Positions 32,801 through 44,653 are shown, counted from the stretch's first letter. The stretch: DNA of 64,000 nucleotides from Scolanthus callimorphus (GCA_033964015.1 CM066913.1:32439577-32503576), one strand, 5' to 3'. The notes: generated by a model not told the origin, from the sequence alone. Program-made: numbers and translations.

Positions 32801-35800
32801 TAGTGAAATATTCTCACTTGGACATCTCCTATTTCCATGTAGTCCTACACCAGGGATGCCATCTTGGTGCTACGATCTCAAAACCAACTGGCACTGATTA
32901 TGTAAATTATATCTTATATGTCACACACTAATTCCCAAGTGAGAATAGTGATTGTGACAATTCTACATGTATTCTCCCAACATTGTATGATGGCAATTTT
33001 GTTTGATTTTTGTTCCATATAGGATGTCGCCATATCAACCTTCAGGAAGTGCTATGACAAGGCCATTGCACTTGGCTATAAACTGGATATAGTGTTTTAC
33101 CAAATCAGGATAGGACTCTTCTACCTTGACAATGATATGATAACACGTAACATCACCAAAGCAAAAGAGTAAGTCACCCACTGATTGTTTGGTTCCAGAA
33201 AATATCCACCCCCACACCAAGGGTGTTGAAAAGTGACCCCCACCCCTCTGGAATTTCAAATCCCTCCTTGGTGGGGGAGGGGGGATATTTTCTGGAACTA
33301 CACAATGATGATGATTTAATAAGGACCCACACTTTTACCAGTTTTCTGATTTCTCATGTAAGCTGTTACTAGAATCTTTGAAACTCTTTTGCAAACCTAT
33401 CTGGCAATGACCCACATTTCCATGGAAAGCATTATTCTTTGCTACATTTGTGTTGTTAGTTTTAAAGTTGGTGAGGCTAAAATTTTGATGTTATTAGTGA
33501 CCCACGATTTTTATGGAATTGCAAATCCCAAAGCAACGCTTATTAGATTAGGTGTATAATGTGAATGGGACACCTACAGTACCTGGTACCTAACCGCTTA
33601 CTTGATATGTTTCTTTACCATCAGATTAATTGAAGAGGGCGGGGACTGGGATAGACGGAACAGACTGAAAGTTTACCAAGGCATCTATTTCATGTCTATA
33701 CGTGACTTCAAGTCTGCCGCTACCAATTTCCTGGAAAGTATCTCGACCTTCACGTCCTATGAGCTGATGGATTACCAGACATTTGTCACCAACACGATTC
33801 TGGCAAGCATGATTGCTCTCGAGCGGGTTGATCTCAGGAAGAAAGTTGTTAATGGTGCCGAGATCCTTGAAGTTTTACATCAACTACCAGTCATTAAACA
33901 GTTCTTACTCTCATTATACAACTGTCATTATAATGAGTTCTTCACGGCTCTAGGTAAGTTAAAAGCATGCTTGAGGGTACCGCTCTAATTCCCTGGCCAC
34001 TAAATCCCCCAGAAAGAGAGGCATGTGAGAACTATAGCTATAGGTCACAATAATGTGCCTTTTAATTTTGCCTTAAAAAAATAACAAAAAAAAGTACTGC
34101 AAACTTTAATGTCCTGATACCCTCTATATTTCTTGTTTTCTCAATTTAATGAAGAATTCAGGGCTAATGTAAATGTGTAATATACAATTGCAAAGAATTG
34201 TTAAGCATTAGGAGAATGTCTTTGACTATGCCTATGGTACACAATGCATGGTTTCTATAGTTTGGTTTTGTTATGAGTTGATGATTTTCAGCAATAAGAA
34301 TTGTAAAATAATATAATAAAATTCTCGAAATAAAATGTTTTTTTTCATTTTCGTGAAAATAATTTTGCACCCAAATTGGGAAAATAAAGACCCACTAAAT
34401 ATGGCAAAAAAATTTCGTGAAATTAAGTGCCTGCGAAAATAGTACCAATAAGGTAATTTTGTGGATGTTAGGTATAGTGCCGATAAATTGATTTTTGAAT
34501 GTGGAATGCCTATAGTTTTTTCGCTAAATTTTAGTGTTTTGTTTGGATAGTTTTGTGTCTCAAAAAGCATGTTGTCAAGGCCAACTGCATTGTTTTCATA
34601 GCTCAACTCCCATTTTGTGCTGTATATTTATTGTATTTTGGGGGCTTACAGTCAAAAGACATGAAGCGTGCCCCCCTAGAGTTGAATATTCAATTCATTA
34701 TTCCATTATTGATTTCATTATTCAATCCAAAAATACAATTTTCAATTCAACATTCAAAATTTTGTAATCTAAATAATTACTCTGGGTGAACAATTGCTTA
34801 TTCAGAAATCAAAATTTGAGCATTTAACATTTTCAATATTGAATTGAAAAATGCAATTTTGGATTGAATAATGAAATCAATAATGGAATAATGAATTGAA
34901 TATTCGACTCTAGGGGGACACGCTTCATGTCTTTTGACTGTAACGAGGTCCTCACTCTACAATTAACTATTATGGGTAAGTTCATATCAGGCTCAAATTG
35001 CCTGATATGAATTAGTGGTGATATGAATTAGTGGTGTACCTCGTAAACACGTCTGGCTGTGTTATCATCCCGCCAAACAATTCTAATGGGCACCTAAGAA
35101 AATGTAATTCAAAGTTCACAGAAATGTTGTATTTTGCAGGAAAAATCGCTGCCAATGGCAATCCTATGTATCCCTTAATTTATTTTGAAATTTAGCTTCT
35201 CGGGTCTACGTGAGAATTTTTGTCAAGACTACCACTGCTTATTTCTTTCATGAGAACTTTCAAAATCACACCAAAGTAAAGGCGATAGGTATCAGACTTT
35301 TTTAGTCTGCGTAGCGGCATACCTGCCAACTCTCCAGGTTTCATCCTTCCCAGAACCCCTTGCGGCCTGTGCTATTTCTGGTTTTGCTCACCCCAACTCC
35401 CTTCCCTTTTAGAGCCGCTCCTGCAGGCTAAACTTTTTAGTAACGGTATTTTTGGCCAAGCATTGCTCGAATCTCTAAAATATTCTGTCTTTTAACAATT
35501 AAAATTGTTTGTACTTTAGCAAAAGTTGAGCAGATGATTAAGCAGGACCGTCTGATGTCCCCACACTATCGGTATTACATTCGTGAGATGAGGATTCTAG
35601 CCTACACCCAGTTACTGGAGTCATATCGCAGCCTGACTTTGCAATACATGGCAAATGCGTTTGGTGTCAGTGAGCAGTTCATGGATAAGTAAGTAGACAT
35701 CAAGCCCTGCTTTTCATTTTTGCTTGGCACACTCTTTTCAAACTTGTAGATGTTCAGGCAAGCCTGTGGCCGCGTAGCACTAAGTTTGCTATCCAGGTCT

Positions 35801-37660
35801 GACCTGGATAGCTCAGCTGGTTAGAGCATCGGATGAGCAATTCTGAAGGTCGTGGGTTCGAATCCCTCTTGGGGTCAGAGATTTTTTCTCTTTCTCCGCT
35901 TACTAGGGCTAACGCTCAGAAGCACACATGGGACCATTTCATTAGCATGTTAGCTTTCACACAAGGTTAATTCCTTATCTCCACTCTTTTCAAACTTGTT
36001 TTGCCCAAAGGAGGTGGGGGAGCTCCCATTAAGAAGTTGGGATGCTCATTCCATAGAGATAGGGCCATTCCATTTTTTATCTGCACCCTCTCTATAGAGG
36101 GGATAAAACAAAATGGACTTTTCTGAGGGGTCAAACCGAGGAAAGGCTCTTCCGTTGGTTCTGAGGCGGTGCAATAAAAAAAAGGCTAGTCTTCCGTAGG
36201 TATTTCCGAGGGGGTAGAGCAAGAATTTCCGAAGGGGTTACTAAAGAAAATGACCTCTTCCGTCGGGATGAACCCTAAGGGGTGGTGATTTGAGTGAATT
36301 TTTATACTCAAAGGGATAGGACGATCATCCCCATGTATTATTAGGGGGAGTCTCCTGGAAAACAACCCATTACTGCGCACGTTGCTGGTGTTTATCCTTT
36401 TCTCACCGTGTCCAGTATACTGTACCTCTACTAAGGGGGGATGAGGTTACTTGTAATATAAGAGGCTTGTTGCTAACCTAGATTTGTGTGTGACTCTCAG
36501 GGAGCTATCGAGGTTTATCGCAGCAGGTCGGCTCAACTGTAAGATTGACAAAGTTGGTGGAGTGGTTGAGACTAACAGGTCAGTTAAACTAAGGCCAGGT
36601 TGTATTTTTTAACCAAACCTGTTTTAGGCTGAAATTCTACGTGTTTTTTTTTTTTGCTGTATACCCCAAAGGTGAGGCGAATACTGTTGGATAATAATAA
36701 TGGGAAAGTGTTGAACAAGATTGCGACAAACACCAGGTTTAGTTTCTTGTTGCCTGCAACAAACGTCGTTTGCTCTCACGAATTGTTCTACAATGGATCG
36801 TGTCTGCGTTTCTCAGCATCTTTTCAGCTTTCTTGTTTAGATCTGACATCCCTTGATATGTAAAGTACTTTGCAACCGTATGGTGCGATTTGGTATAAAG
36901 CAGGGATCAAACGGTGATGAGAGTTGATGAGAGCTAATGAGAGTTCCAACTATCATCCACTCTCATCTATTCTCACGAGAAGCGATCAAACGGTGATGAG
37001 AGTTGATGAGAGCTACTGAGAGTTCCAACTATCATCCACTCTTATCTATTCTCACTAGAAGCGATCAAACGGTGATGAGAGTTGATGAGAGCTACTGAGA
37101 GTTCCAACTATCATCCGCTCTCATCTACTCTCACGAGAAGCGATCAAACGGTGATGAGAGTCAGCGTGAGCACTAGCACCCAGTTCCTGTCCGCGGAGGA
37201 AAGCCTGCAGTTCTTTTGGCAGCAGCTGCTGACTGAAAAACTCTCATCCGCGAACGGTCAACAACTCAAAGTGTTCAAAGTGCAAGAGAGCGGATGAGAG
37301 TCGATGAGAGTTCGCGATCAAACGAGAAAACTCTCATGACCTCTCATTAGCTCTCATCACCGTTTGATCGCGCCTTAAGAGAATGCTGTAGTCTCCAGAA
37401 TCAGTCGGCAATCGTCAATCGCAAGCTCGGAGAGCATGTTTACAAGCGTGAACCGAAGCAGTGACTCAGTGCTTGAGGGCGTCGCCCGGGAGCGCAGTGG
37501 AAGGAAATGGGAGTAGAGAGAAATGGAGGTTTCACTAATGAGATGATTTGTGTTTGTTTGCAGACCTGACCACAAGAACTGGCAGTACCAGGCCACTATT
37601 AAACAAGGCGATCTGCTGCTCAACCGGATCCAAAAACTTAGCCGTGTTATCAACATTTAG
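29856..37660 (+). CDS. PSMD6: 26S proteasome non-ATPase subunit 6 (Rpn7), 7 exons, complete
   Basis: Exons: 29856-30000, 31034-31239, 33023-33168, 33625-33953, 35520-35688, 36501-36578, 37564-37660, all with GT-AG ends and matching phases. The joined frame gives 389 aa, the usual length of animal PSMD6. It starts [15 protein letters not shown], continues with a helical region ([37 protein letters not shown]) and [19 protein letters not shown], and ends in the PCI domain and tail ([49 protein letters not shown], stop). Rpn7 is a PCI subunit of the 19S lid needed for lid assembly in cytosolic and nuclear proteasomes (family knowledge). Exon 1 would hit a stop within ten codons if intron 1 were retained. 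Every intron carries a repeat. Confidence 0.97.
30370..30480 (+). mobile_element. tRNA-like SINE, family 2, in PSMD6 intron 1
   Basis: Head GGGAAGCACGGTTGCCTAAG with a B box GGTTCGACTCC, followed by a conserved-looking body that may run to about 30720. An inverted, degraded copy is at 24235-24350. Confidence 0.7.
31323..32240. mobile_element. TIR element in PSMD6 intron 2
   Basis: Ends GGTACCGTACCGCTCTC and GAGAGCGGTACGGTAGG, followed inside by GTAACGTAAC in inverse orientation. Near each end, and internally, are copies of ACTCGCGAGCCGCGAGT or parts of it. About 0.9 kb, non-coding. Confidence 0.7.
33191..33298. mobile_element. Short hairpin MITE in PSMD6 intron 3
   Basis: Arms CCAGAAAATATCCACCCCC and its near reverse complement GGGGGGATATTTTCTGG; spacer includes TGGAATTTC, recalling the repeat at 3600-3860. 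Confidence 0.6.
34648..34942. mobile_element. Hairpin MITE in PSMD6 intron 4
   Basis: About 295 bp with inverted arms of around 100 nt, beginning TTACAGTCAAAAGACATGAA, then CTAGAGTTGAATATTCAATT. A partial relative sits at 58345-58545. Confidence 0.8.
35748..35981 (+). mobile_element. tRNA-derived SINE, family 1 copy 2, with target duplication
   Basis: Flanked by direct repeats CACTCTTTTCAAACTTGT (35730-35747 and 35982-35999), evidence of target-primed insertion into PSMD6 intron 5. tRNA-like head with TAGCTCAGCTGG and GTTCGAATCCC. It is preceded inside the element by a 40-bp leader that appears inverted at the tail of the copy at 23654-23886. Confidence 0.85.
36902..37375. repeat. Tandem repeat with inverted ends in PSMD6 intron 6
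   Basis: Three to four units of about 81 bp beginning GATCAAACGGTGATGAGAG, closed by the reverse complement CTCTCATCACCGTTTGATC. It is both a minisatellite and TIR-bounded, likely a MITE expanded at one end. Confidence 0.75.
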
Positions 37661-37676
37661 ACTCACATCCCTCCAT

Positions 37677-37910
37677 AAAGCCCTGGCTAAACTAGGACAC
37701 ATGTACCACGCAACTTTGTAACACGTTTTCATGATTCCCAATTTAGCCACGCGAGAAACATTGTTGCGCGCGACAAATCTGTACCGAAGACTAAAATATT
37801 TTGTGTTTCTGAGAAGCGTGGGGATGTTTACTAGTTTAGCCGCTCGGGAAAACATGCAGGACACAAATGTTGCGCGCTGCATGTGTCCTAGTTTAGCCGT
37901 AGCTTTAGTT
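37677..37910. mobile_element. MITE with GGCTAAACTAGGACACATG ends
   Basis: Left end CTGGCTAAACTAGGACACAT; right end ATGTGTCCTAGTTTAGCCG. About 234 bp, starts 17 bp after the PSMD6 stop codon, so it may contribute to the 3' UTR. Related to 14660-15070. Confidence 0.7.
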
Positions 37911-39154
37911 ACTGCCTCATGGACGCACGACTCATTCCTGTGCGCTGCTATCCAGACAAGGCGTTTTTCTTGAGAGCGGGAGGTGGCGTTATCTTGTATA
38001 TAGCACCTACAAAGGTGTACCTGACTTTGCGAGATTTACCACGAGATTCTATCATCAATTACTACCAAGAAAAATCTCGTTTTCTGATACCGTTTCCAAG
38101 ACAACGCACGCCTTCTTTAGCAGATTTCGCCTGGATGTACTGCCTCAGAAGTTCTCGCTTTTCGCACGCTGTTTTTAGAGGAGCGTGCGTTGTCATGGAA
38201 ACGTAGACAAAATCAAATTTGTTGTTCACCTGCACGCGTTACTGAGAATGGCTTCTACTGATCGATTTTGGATCAGTGATTAGGTAACGGATGAGAAAAT
38301 GTTATGGTGAATTCAGACGTCTCCTAGCAAAGCGAGGTAAGTTTTCAAGAGAACGAAGAGACGGAAATGAATGCTAGGAGACGCCCCTTTCTCTTCACAT
38401 ACACGAGTAAGCGTATGTTTCAACTAGCACAATACAGTGTACGCGTATTGTAAGGAAGCGGTTTTCAAATAAAAAAGGAATGAAGAACAAGCAAAGTTGT
38501 TAATGGTCCACCCTTGCTAGCTTTGGTGGTTGAAATAGTTTTGAACTTTTATTTTCCTGTTTCTGTTACTAGTAACGCCGGTTTACATTTTCAATATAAA
38601 TATATTAAGCTTATGGAATTTGGAGAATACGATCTTGACATATTAAGGCCTAAACTTAGGGAGAGGTGATCATCACGTGATCACGTAAATGTGAATATTT
38701 TCTTCAATATTTTTTCCCCGCCTTTGTACAGACTTACAGACTGGGCACAAATTATGTAAGGGGAGATTTGGCACAAAAACGTTTGAGTAATAAACTACAG
38801 CAGAATAAAATTAAAAAGAAAACATGAGATCAGCGACTGTCATTTCCTCCCTTCCACCAATAACTCAAAATATGATTTTTGTTGACTACGTGGAATAGAG
38901 AAAAGGTTTGTATTGTTGCTGCTGATAATTGTTGGACCCGGCAACTTAAATCCAGTCTCTAGACTGCAAGTTGACTTAATAAACCATTATTATTATTATC
39001 ATTATTAATTATCGATGCAAAGTCTCTGAAAGGTACCCCAAATCAGGATTGACATGACAACGCACGCTTTGTATACCGTGCTCTACACCAATAGCCTGGA
39101 CTGGCTCTTCTCGACAAACTACAAATGCTACCGTAATATATAGATTTAGCCACT
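37911..39154. other. Intergenic DNA downstream of PSMD6
   Basis: No gene recognised. Contains a TTATTATTATTATCATTATT simple repeat near 38988. Confidence 0.35.
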
Positions 39155-40071
39155 GGCTAAAAGCGGAGCTCCCGGTTAAATATTTTTATAGGGTGCGTTG
39201 TTGGGCCGTTGCTAGGGAAAAAAAATTATAAGTCCTGCAAAAAATTTATCATGTGACGTATCGCGACGTCACTTATTACAGAAAACATTCTTCTTGTTCT
39301 CCATTGCATACTTGCAAATTCAGATTTTTTTGTTGGCATTTCAAAGAGCTCCATACCCACAGACTCACGGATGCTTTTCTCGACTGTACCCAAGTTTGTT
39401 CGCCTACCGATGTCGCCTTCTCGAGATATAGACTTTTCTAGTTTTGATGACGTCATCGATGACGTCATGTCACGTGACCTTGGTGGTGCACCCCCTTGCC
39501 TCCAAAATAACTTAACCAAGTTTGGTCACCTAGCGATGTTGCCTTCTCGAGATATTGACTTTTCTAGTTTTGATGACGTCATCGATGACGTCATGTCACG
39601 TGACCTTGGTAGTGCACCTCCCTTGCCTCCAAAATAACTTTACCCAAGTTTGGTCACCTAGCGATGTTGCCTTCTCGAGATATTGACTTTTCTAGTTTTG
39701 ATGACGTCATGTCACGTGACCTTGGTGGTGCACCCCCCTTGCCTCCAAAATAACTTTACCCAAGTTTGGTCACCTAGCGATGTTGCCTTCTCGAGATATT
39801 GAATTTTCTAATTTTGATGACGTCATGTCAGGTGACCTTGGTAGTGCACCCCCCTTGCCTCCAAAATAACTTTACCCAAGTTTGGTCACCTAGCGATGTT
39901 GCCTTCTTGAGATATTGACTTTTCTACTTTTGATGACGTCATTCCGGACGAACAGACGGACGCACAAACCGGAAGTCCATGACAGAATCGTTTGATGCAT
40001 ATACACTTTTGTTTTGTTCCTTTTTCTCCTGCATGTAGCTATGGGGCCCGCGGGAGCTCCGCTATAATAAT
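39155..40071. mobile_element. Element with tandem CRE/E-box core
   Basis: Begins CTGGCTAAAAGCGGAGCTCCC and ends GGGAGCTCCGCTATAAT, short inverted ends around a tandem array (39389-39945) of four to five units of about 110-137 bp. Each unit has CACCTAGCGATGTTGCCTTC, a GATGACGTCA palindrome (doubled in the first two as GATGACGTCATCGATGACGT), and in most units GTCACGTGACC. A shorter relative is at 9052-9500. No ORF. Confidence 0.75.
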
Positions 40072-41020
40072 CGTTTCAGAAGTCTGGCTTCTATTGTTTG
40101 GGCAATCTACAGGTTCGGCCCTTAACGAAAATGTACAGTAACTGCTGAATCCAGATAAATTTTGTCAGCACCAACATCTTCGATTTCATTGCCAAGCCAA
40201 TCCCCCTCGCCTGGTTTATTCCGCACCACGGAATCGCCATTTACTACTTTTCTGTAAATATCGACAAATGGGATGCCGACACGATGCCATTGACGATAAT
40301 CGGTGCCCTGGTGCCATGAGCTCAAGCTCGGAGGGGATCGGGGGTAGCTTACAGAGAATGGAGTGAACTCGAATATTTGATGGCTCTCTTCAAGATGTCG
40401 ATCTTCACCACGACAGTAAGGGAAGCTTGCCCTCGTCTGGTATCTGGAAACCACACTCATAAGTTTACATTTCCACTGCTTCTCCACAAGGTAATCAAAC
40501 AACACTTTATCTTCTCCTTTTAGCAGATCTGGTGCGAGACCTTTTGAGATGTACTTGTGCTTTAGAAGAATCCCGAGTTGTGACGGTGGATATCTTCCTT
40601 GGTGGCGCATCTTTTCCAACTCGATGTCGACATTGGCGAGGGTCTTGGTGATTATGGAAGGGTCTTCTGCGCTTACTTCAAAATGCTCATCAGCTGAATC
40701 AGGATCTTTTGAATCATCTTCCGTTTCGACATCAGAACGGCGTCGTTTATGATACTTTCGTAGAGTGATGTTGTAAGTTACTGTTACTCTGTGCCCATCG
40801 ACAACTGGCTTGACTTCGTGAATACTACGGAAATCACTAAACTGTTGCCACCCGGGGTACAAACGATCGATCGCAGTTGTGAAAGCGATCGACCGCTTTT
40901 TGATTTCGGTTAACTCACGTGACCATTTCGATTGATCGAAATTGTCACGTGATATTGCACGCTGTGTGTGGCGCGGCGCCGACTGTTGTTGCGAAGAGTG
41001 CGAATGGTGAATAACTTGAA

Positions 41021-42601
41021 ATGGCAGCTTTCCAAGTAAAAGTATTTTACGGAGAAGATTTTAAGAGATGTGGAACATTTTTTATTAATTTTACCGAATA
41101 TGTTGACTTTTCTATGGATAAATTTCTAATGAGAGTGAAGGATGTGACCAAAGTATTTGAGACAGTGGCGCCCAGTCAAATCAGGCTCCGCTACTTGGAT
41201 GATGATAGCTGCTTTGTCAACCTCGAAGAACAACTGATGGAGGAATTGTTTCGATGCGCCAGAAATGTTAACGGTGTGGATTGGAAGCGAATAACTGTAC
41301 AAGCTGAGGTATGGAATTCTCCAGCTCCAAAACCGTCGAAAAGCCGGCAGAAGCAAGAATTGCACGATACTGATAGTGATAGCTGCGAAGCAACAAGCGA
41401 CAACAGTCGGAATGAAAGCCAAACACGAGAACTACTTGGAGATCGCTATTTCACACCAGTTGAAAGGCTCATCAGATCAAAGGAAAGTGAACTCAAGAAA
41501 CAGGAACAATTAGTATCAGGCAAAAAGAGGTCACTGATTTCTCTCGAAGAGCTATTTTCTACAAAGCCTTTCCATGCGACACGGCCAGCCTGCAGCAAGT
41601 GTCACTTGCGCTCAGGTCACATTAGAACAAACTGCACGAATGAACAATGCACTTCAGCTCGATTCTGTGGGGATCTCAAAAGACACCCTGAAGACAAGAA
41701 AGAAATTAGAGAGTTGAAATCGGATCTGAGTCATCACAATACACAACTACGCAGAATGAAAGACGAATTACACAGTTTAAAAGAGAGTGTGCAGTCTTCG
41801 AAAAGATCATTTTCACAACAAATACATTCAAACTTAGTCAACAGCAACAAAGCTAAATACATGTCTCCAGATGGAATTATTGATTGGATGACGTTAAATA
41901 CCGATTCTAAAAAAGTCGAGAAATTTTTTCATGGAAAAATTCCTGGGCAAAACGAAGATTTGCAAGCGGCAATTGAAAAACATGACTTACAAGAGCAGGC
42001 TTGTATTCCAGTGTGTAGAAGTGCGACGAGCTCTGCAGTGAAGGGGTTGTGGGCGAAGAAAGGACTGAAATTTCCAGGTAGCGGCCCAATTTATTCATCG
42101 ACCTCGGAAAAATATTCACATATACCAGCGCCTAGTAATCCTGCAGAGGAAATGTATCAAATAGAACTAGCTATTCGGGAAAGCGAGAGAGTGGATAACA
42201 CTCAAACTCTAACAGATCATTGTAGCGATGGCGCCCTGAAAACTACAACTCCACAGGATCGTTCGCAGACTATGGCTACGAATGTTTTGAGAAATGAGTG
42301 CTCATATCCATCATTGCCCCGTCCTTATGACTATCCGTACTTCGCTGGTGCAGGGCCTACGGCGCCGATAGTTTATAATTTTCCCACTGGCAATCCTTTT
42401 GTTTACAATCGCTACGGGGAGTATTCCCACACTGCTACAACGCAAGTTTTTCCTCCTCATAATAACCTTGGAAATGGCTCAGAATATACGCAAAGCGAAA
42501 TGACTCCAGTGCCAAATGAAGTCGAAGTAGCAGAAGAAAAATCAGAAGAAAATTCTCTCAATGTTCTGGCGAGCGCGGCAAATTTCTTATCAAGAGAGTG
42601 A
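41021..42601 (+). CDS. Transposon accessory protein, 526 aa, PB1-like N-terminus
   Basis: An intact 526-aa ORF just inside the left TIR of the transposon, convergent with the transposase. Residues about 5-95 resemble a PB1 domain: KVFYGEDFKRC basic start, then IRLRYLDDDSCFVNLEEQL, which has the acidic OPCA-like pattern. Then a Ser/Asp-rich linker, a Cys/His cluster at about 190-220 (CSKCHLRSGHIRTNC, then CTSARFCGDLKRH), and a coiled coil (about 225-265; LKSDLSHHNTQLRRMKDELH). The C-terminal third is low complexity, rich in Pro/Tyr. No catalytic motif. PB1 domains mediate oligomerisation and a Cys/His cluster could bind zinc or nucleic acid, so a role in transposition complex assembly is possible, but that is inference. 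It could also be a captured host gene. Confidence 0.75.
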   Translation: MAAFQVKVFYGEDFKRCGTFFINFTEYVDFSMDKFLMRVKDVTKVFETVAPSQIRLRYLDDDSCFVNLEEQLMEELFRCARNVNGVDWKRITVQAEVWNSPAPKPSKSRQKQELHDTDSDSCEATSDNSRNESQTRELLGDRYFTPVERLIRSKESELKKQEQLVSGKKRSLISLEELFSTKPFHATRPACSKCHLRSGHIRTNCTNEQCTSARFCGDLKRHPEDKKEIRELKSDLSHHNTQLRRMKDELHSLKESVQSSKRSFSQQIHSNLVNSNKAKYMSPDGIIDWMTLNTDSKKVEKFFHGKIPGQNEDLQAAIEKHDLQEQACIPVCRSATSSAVKGLWAKKGLKFPGSGPIYSSTSEKYSHIPAPSNPAEEMYQIELAIRESERVDNTQTLTDHCSDGALKTTTPQDRSQTMATNVLRNECSYPSLPRPYDYPYFAGAGPTAPIVYNFPTGNPFVYNRYGEYSHTATTQVFPPHNNLGNGSEYTQSEMTPVPNEVEVAEEKSEENSLNVLASAANFLSRE

Positions 42602-43183
42602 ACGCGCGAAATTTTGCCTCTCGCCCTCGGATGAGTATTCAACACAGCAGTCCAGAAAATATAAACGATATTCCATTGCATTTCTAGCTTGTGAACATTG
42701 TGCGGTACGCTTATTTTACTAGAAACTGATATTACGTGTAAAACTGTTATTGTTTGGGTAGCTTGTGTTGGATTTGACAGAAACATTTTGCGTCTCGGAT
42801 GAGCGTTCAACAATCGAGAAAATGGTTGTGCTTTGTCTTTGTGTTTGCTTTTACTAGACTTATAAAACGTATAAGACTTATAAATATTTCATTGCATTTC
42901 TAGCTTGTGAACATTTGTGTGGCAGTCTAATTTTAGAACTCTTTTTGTTTGGGTAGCTTGTGTTGGATTTGACATAAACACTGAGAAATGTAAAAAAAAA
43001 ACACTTAAACAGATATAAAGTTGAGTTCTGTATCATAGCATTTAAGTTACTGTGGACTTCTATCTAGCATTTAAAGTTTTCAGTGGCAGATGTTTATCTT
43101 TTTATGCATTGTAGCTCAACTCCTGGCTTTAAACCAAAATAGACACCAGCAAATCAATGCGTCTTCTCTGAGAAAAGCTGATC
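42602..43183. other. Convergent 3' region of the transposon
   Basis: Non-coding interval between the two ORFs. Two copies of a block containing TTGCATTTCTAGCTTGTGAAC and GTTTGGGTAGCTTGTGTTGG (about 42670-42790 and 42889-42990) form a diverged tandem duplication. Confidence 0.6.
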
Positions 43184-44653
43184 TTAAAGCCTTCCAAAGT
43201 ATTCAACATGGTTATAAAAACCACGTAAATCGCTAGGAGAAACCTCCCGTAGCGCGCGATAAATACCAACGTCAAGGTTGTACCTTAGAAGGTATCGATA
43301 CTCGTACCTATGTAGCACGGTTTTAAGTTTATTGAAAACAAGTTCCACTGGGTTGAGCTCCGGTGAGTACACCGGTAGGTACAACAGAGTGACGCCAAAT
43401 GTGTCAAACCATTCGGCCAATATCTGTCCTCCCTCGAAACGATGGAACGCAACATTGTCCACTACTATGTAGTCTCCATACTCTAAGATGGGCTGACCGC
43501 CTGGTTGCGTGTGTTGGCTGGCTTCGTGAAAGAAATTCAAAAATTCAAGTGTGTTGCTTGCTCCACCGATAGTGTTCGCATACATTACTCCGCTAAGTCC
43601 ACACAGTAAATTTAATGTGACGTTTGGAGTTTGTGTATTTCTCATTATCTCCACACAAGGTGTTCCTTTCACCGAATGTCCGTACTTGGGGTTCGCACAG
43701 TCAGGGAGTTTGAATCCAGCTTCGTCGAAAAACTTGACGCGATACGGGTCAAGTGTGCTCATAAAATCAATAAAGCTTTGACAGTAAGCGATATTTTCAG
43801 GCGTAAACTTCTCAGCTGCTGGCCTAATCATTTTTTTCCAAGTCATTTGTCCATCGGGTAAACGATCTCTAACGGCCCTTCCGATAGCAGAAATAGACGG
43901 CTGTGCATTGGAGTGTGCGTCGACATTCTCTTTTATCTCTTTATATGTAATGGAGGGTCTTTGCTTTACCAGGAGCTGCACCAAATCCAATTCTGGTTCC
44001 TCTAGTTTTTTCGGTTGACCTCTAGCTGTGTGGCTAGGGAGATACCGTCGATTTCATCTAAGCGAAAACACTTGAAAACAAAAGCGCCACTAATTAGGGG
44101 CGCCACCTCAAAGTTTTGATGTCTAAATTAGACAGTTTGGCGCTTCAAACATTGGCGTTTGGCGCATCAAACTTTGACATTTGCCAGGTTAAAAGCTTCA
44201 AGTGATTCAAACTTCGGTTTATAATTACGTCCTAAAGCATTTGTACGAATTATCATGTTTTCCCAGCCGAATCTGGCGCAAATTCTAACGGTTTGGTAAA
44301 TTTACCGTAATGTTTACATGCCAAAACCCCAAAGTTGGCGTGGCAAACGTCAAAGTTTCACGTGCAAAAACTTTGAGAAACGCCCCTAATTAGTGGCGGT
44401 TTTCTTTTCAAGTGTTTTCGCTTAGATGAAATCGACGGTACGTTCCGGTTTGACACAAAGTCTGCCAACTTTTGGAAATTGTAGGTCGACTCACTTTGTA
44501 TTTCGCGCTCAGAGCTCGAATACTGCCGGGAAAATATCCGATTGCCGCATCTCCACCACTGCTTAACATGTCATCTAAAATTAGCGATCTCAAGTCTTTT
44601 CCTATTGATTTTCCTTGGTTATACGTTCTTCCGTGTATATTTGTTTTCGACAT
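43184..44653 (-). pseudogene. DDE transposase interrupted by a MITE
   Basis: Two minus-strand parts: 44653-44439 (MSKTNIHGRTYNQGKSIG start, then a paired-type helix-turn-helix IRALSAKYKVSRPTISKSW) and 44044-43184 (catalytic DDE_3 domain). Catalytic residues: Asp in KFFDEAGF, Asp in YIVVDNVAFH, Glu in SPELNPVE, with 37 residues between the second Asp and the Glu (DD37E by my count). The MITE at 44045-44438 lies exactly between; dropping it with one TA rejoins the ORF in frame through GTYLPSHTARGQPKK. So the enzyme was intact until recently. Present copy cannot be translated through unless the MITE is spliced out. Confidence 0.85.
44045..44438. mobile_element. TA-flanked MITE nested in the transposase
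   Basis: 394 bp, TA on both sides (44043-44044, 44439-44440). Ends CCGTCGATTTCATCTAAGCG in inverse orientation, with over 50 bp of near-perfect inverted repeat (also CACTAATTAGGGGCG). The interior repeats CAAAGTTT/AAACTTTG words. Ends and TA point to Tc1/mariner mobilisation. Confidence 0.9.
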
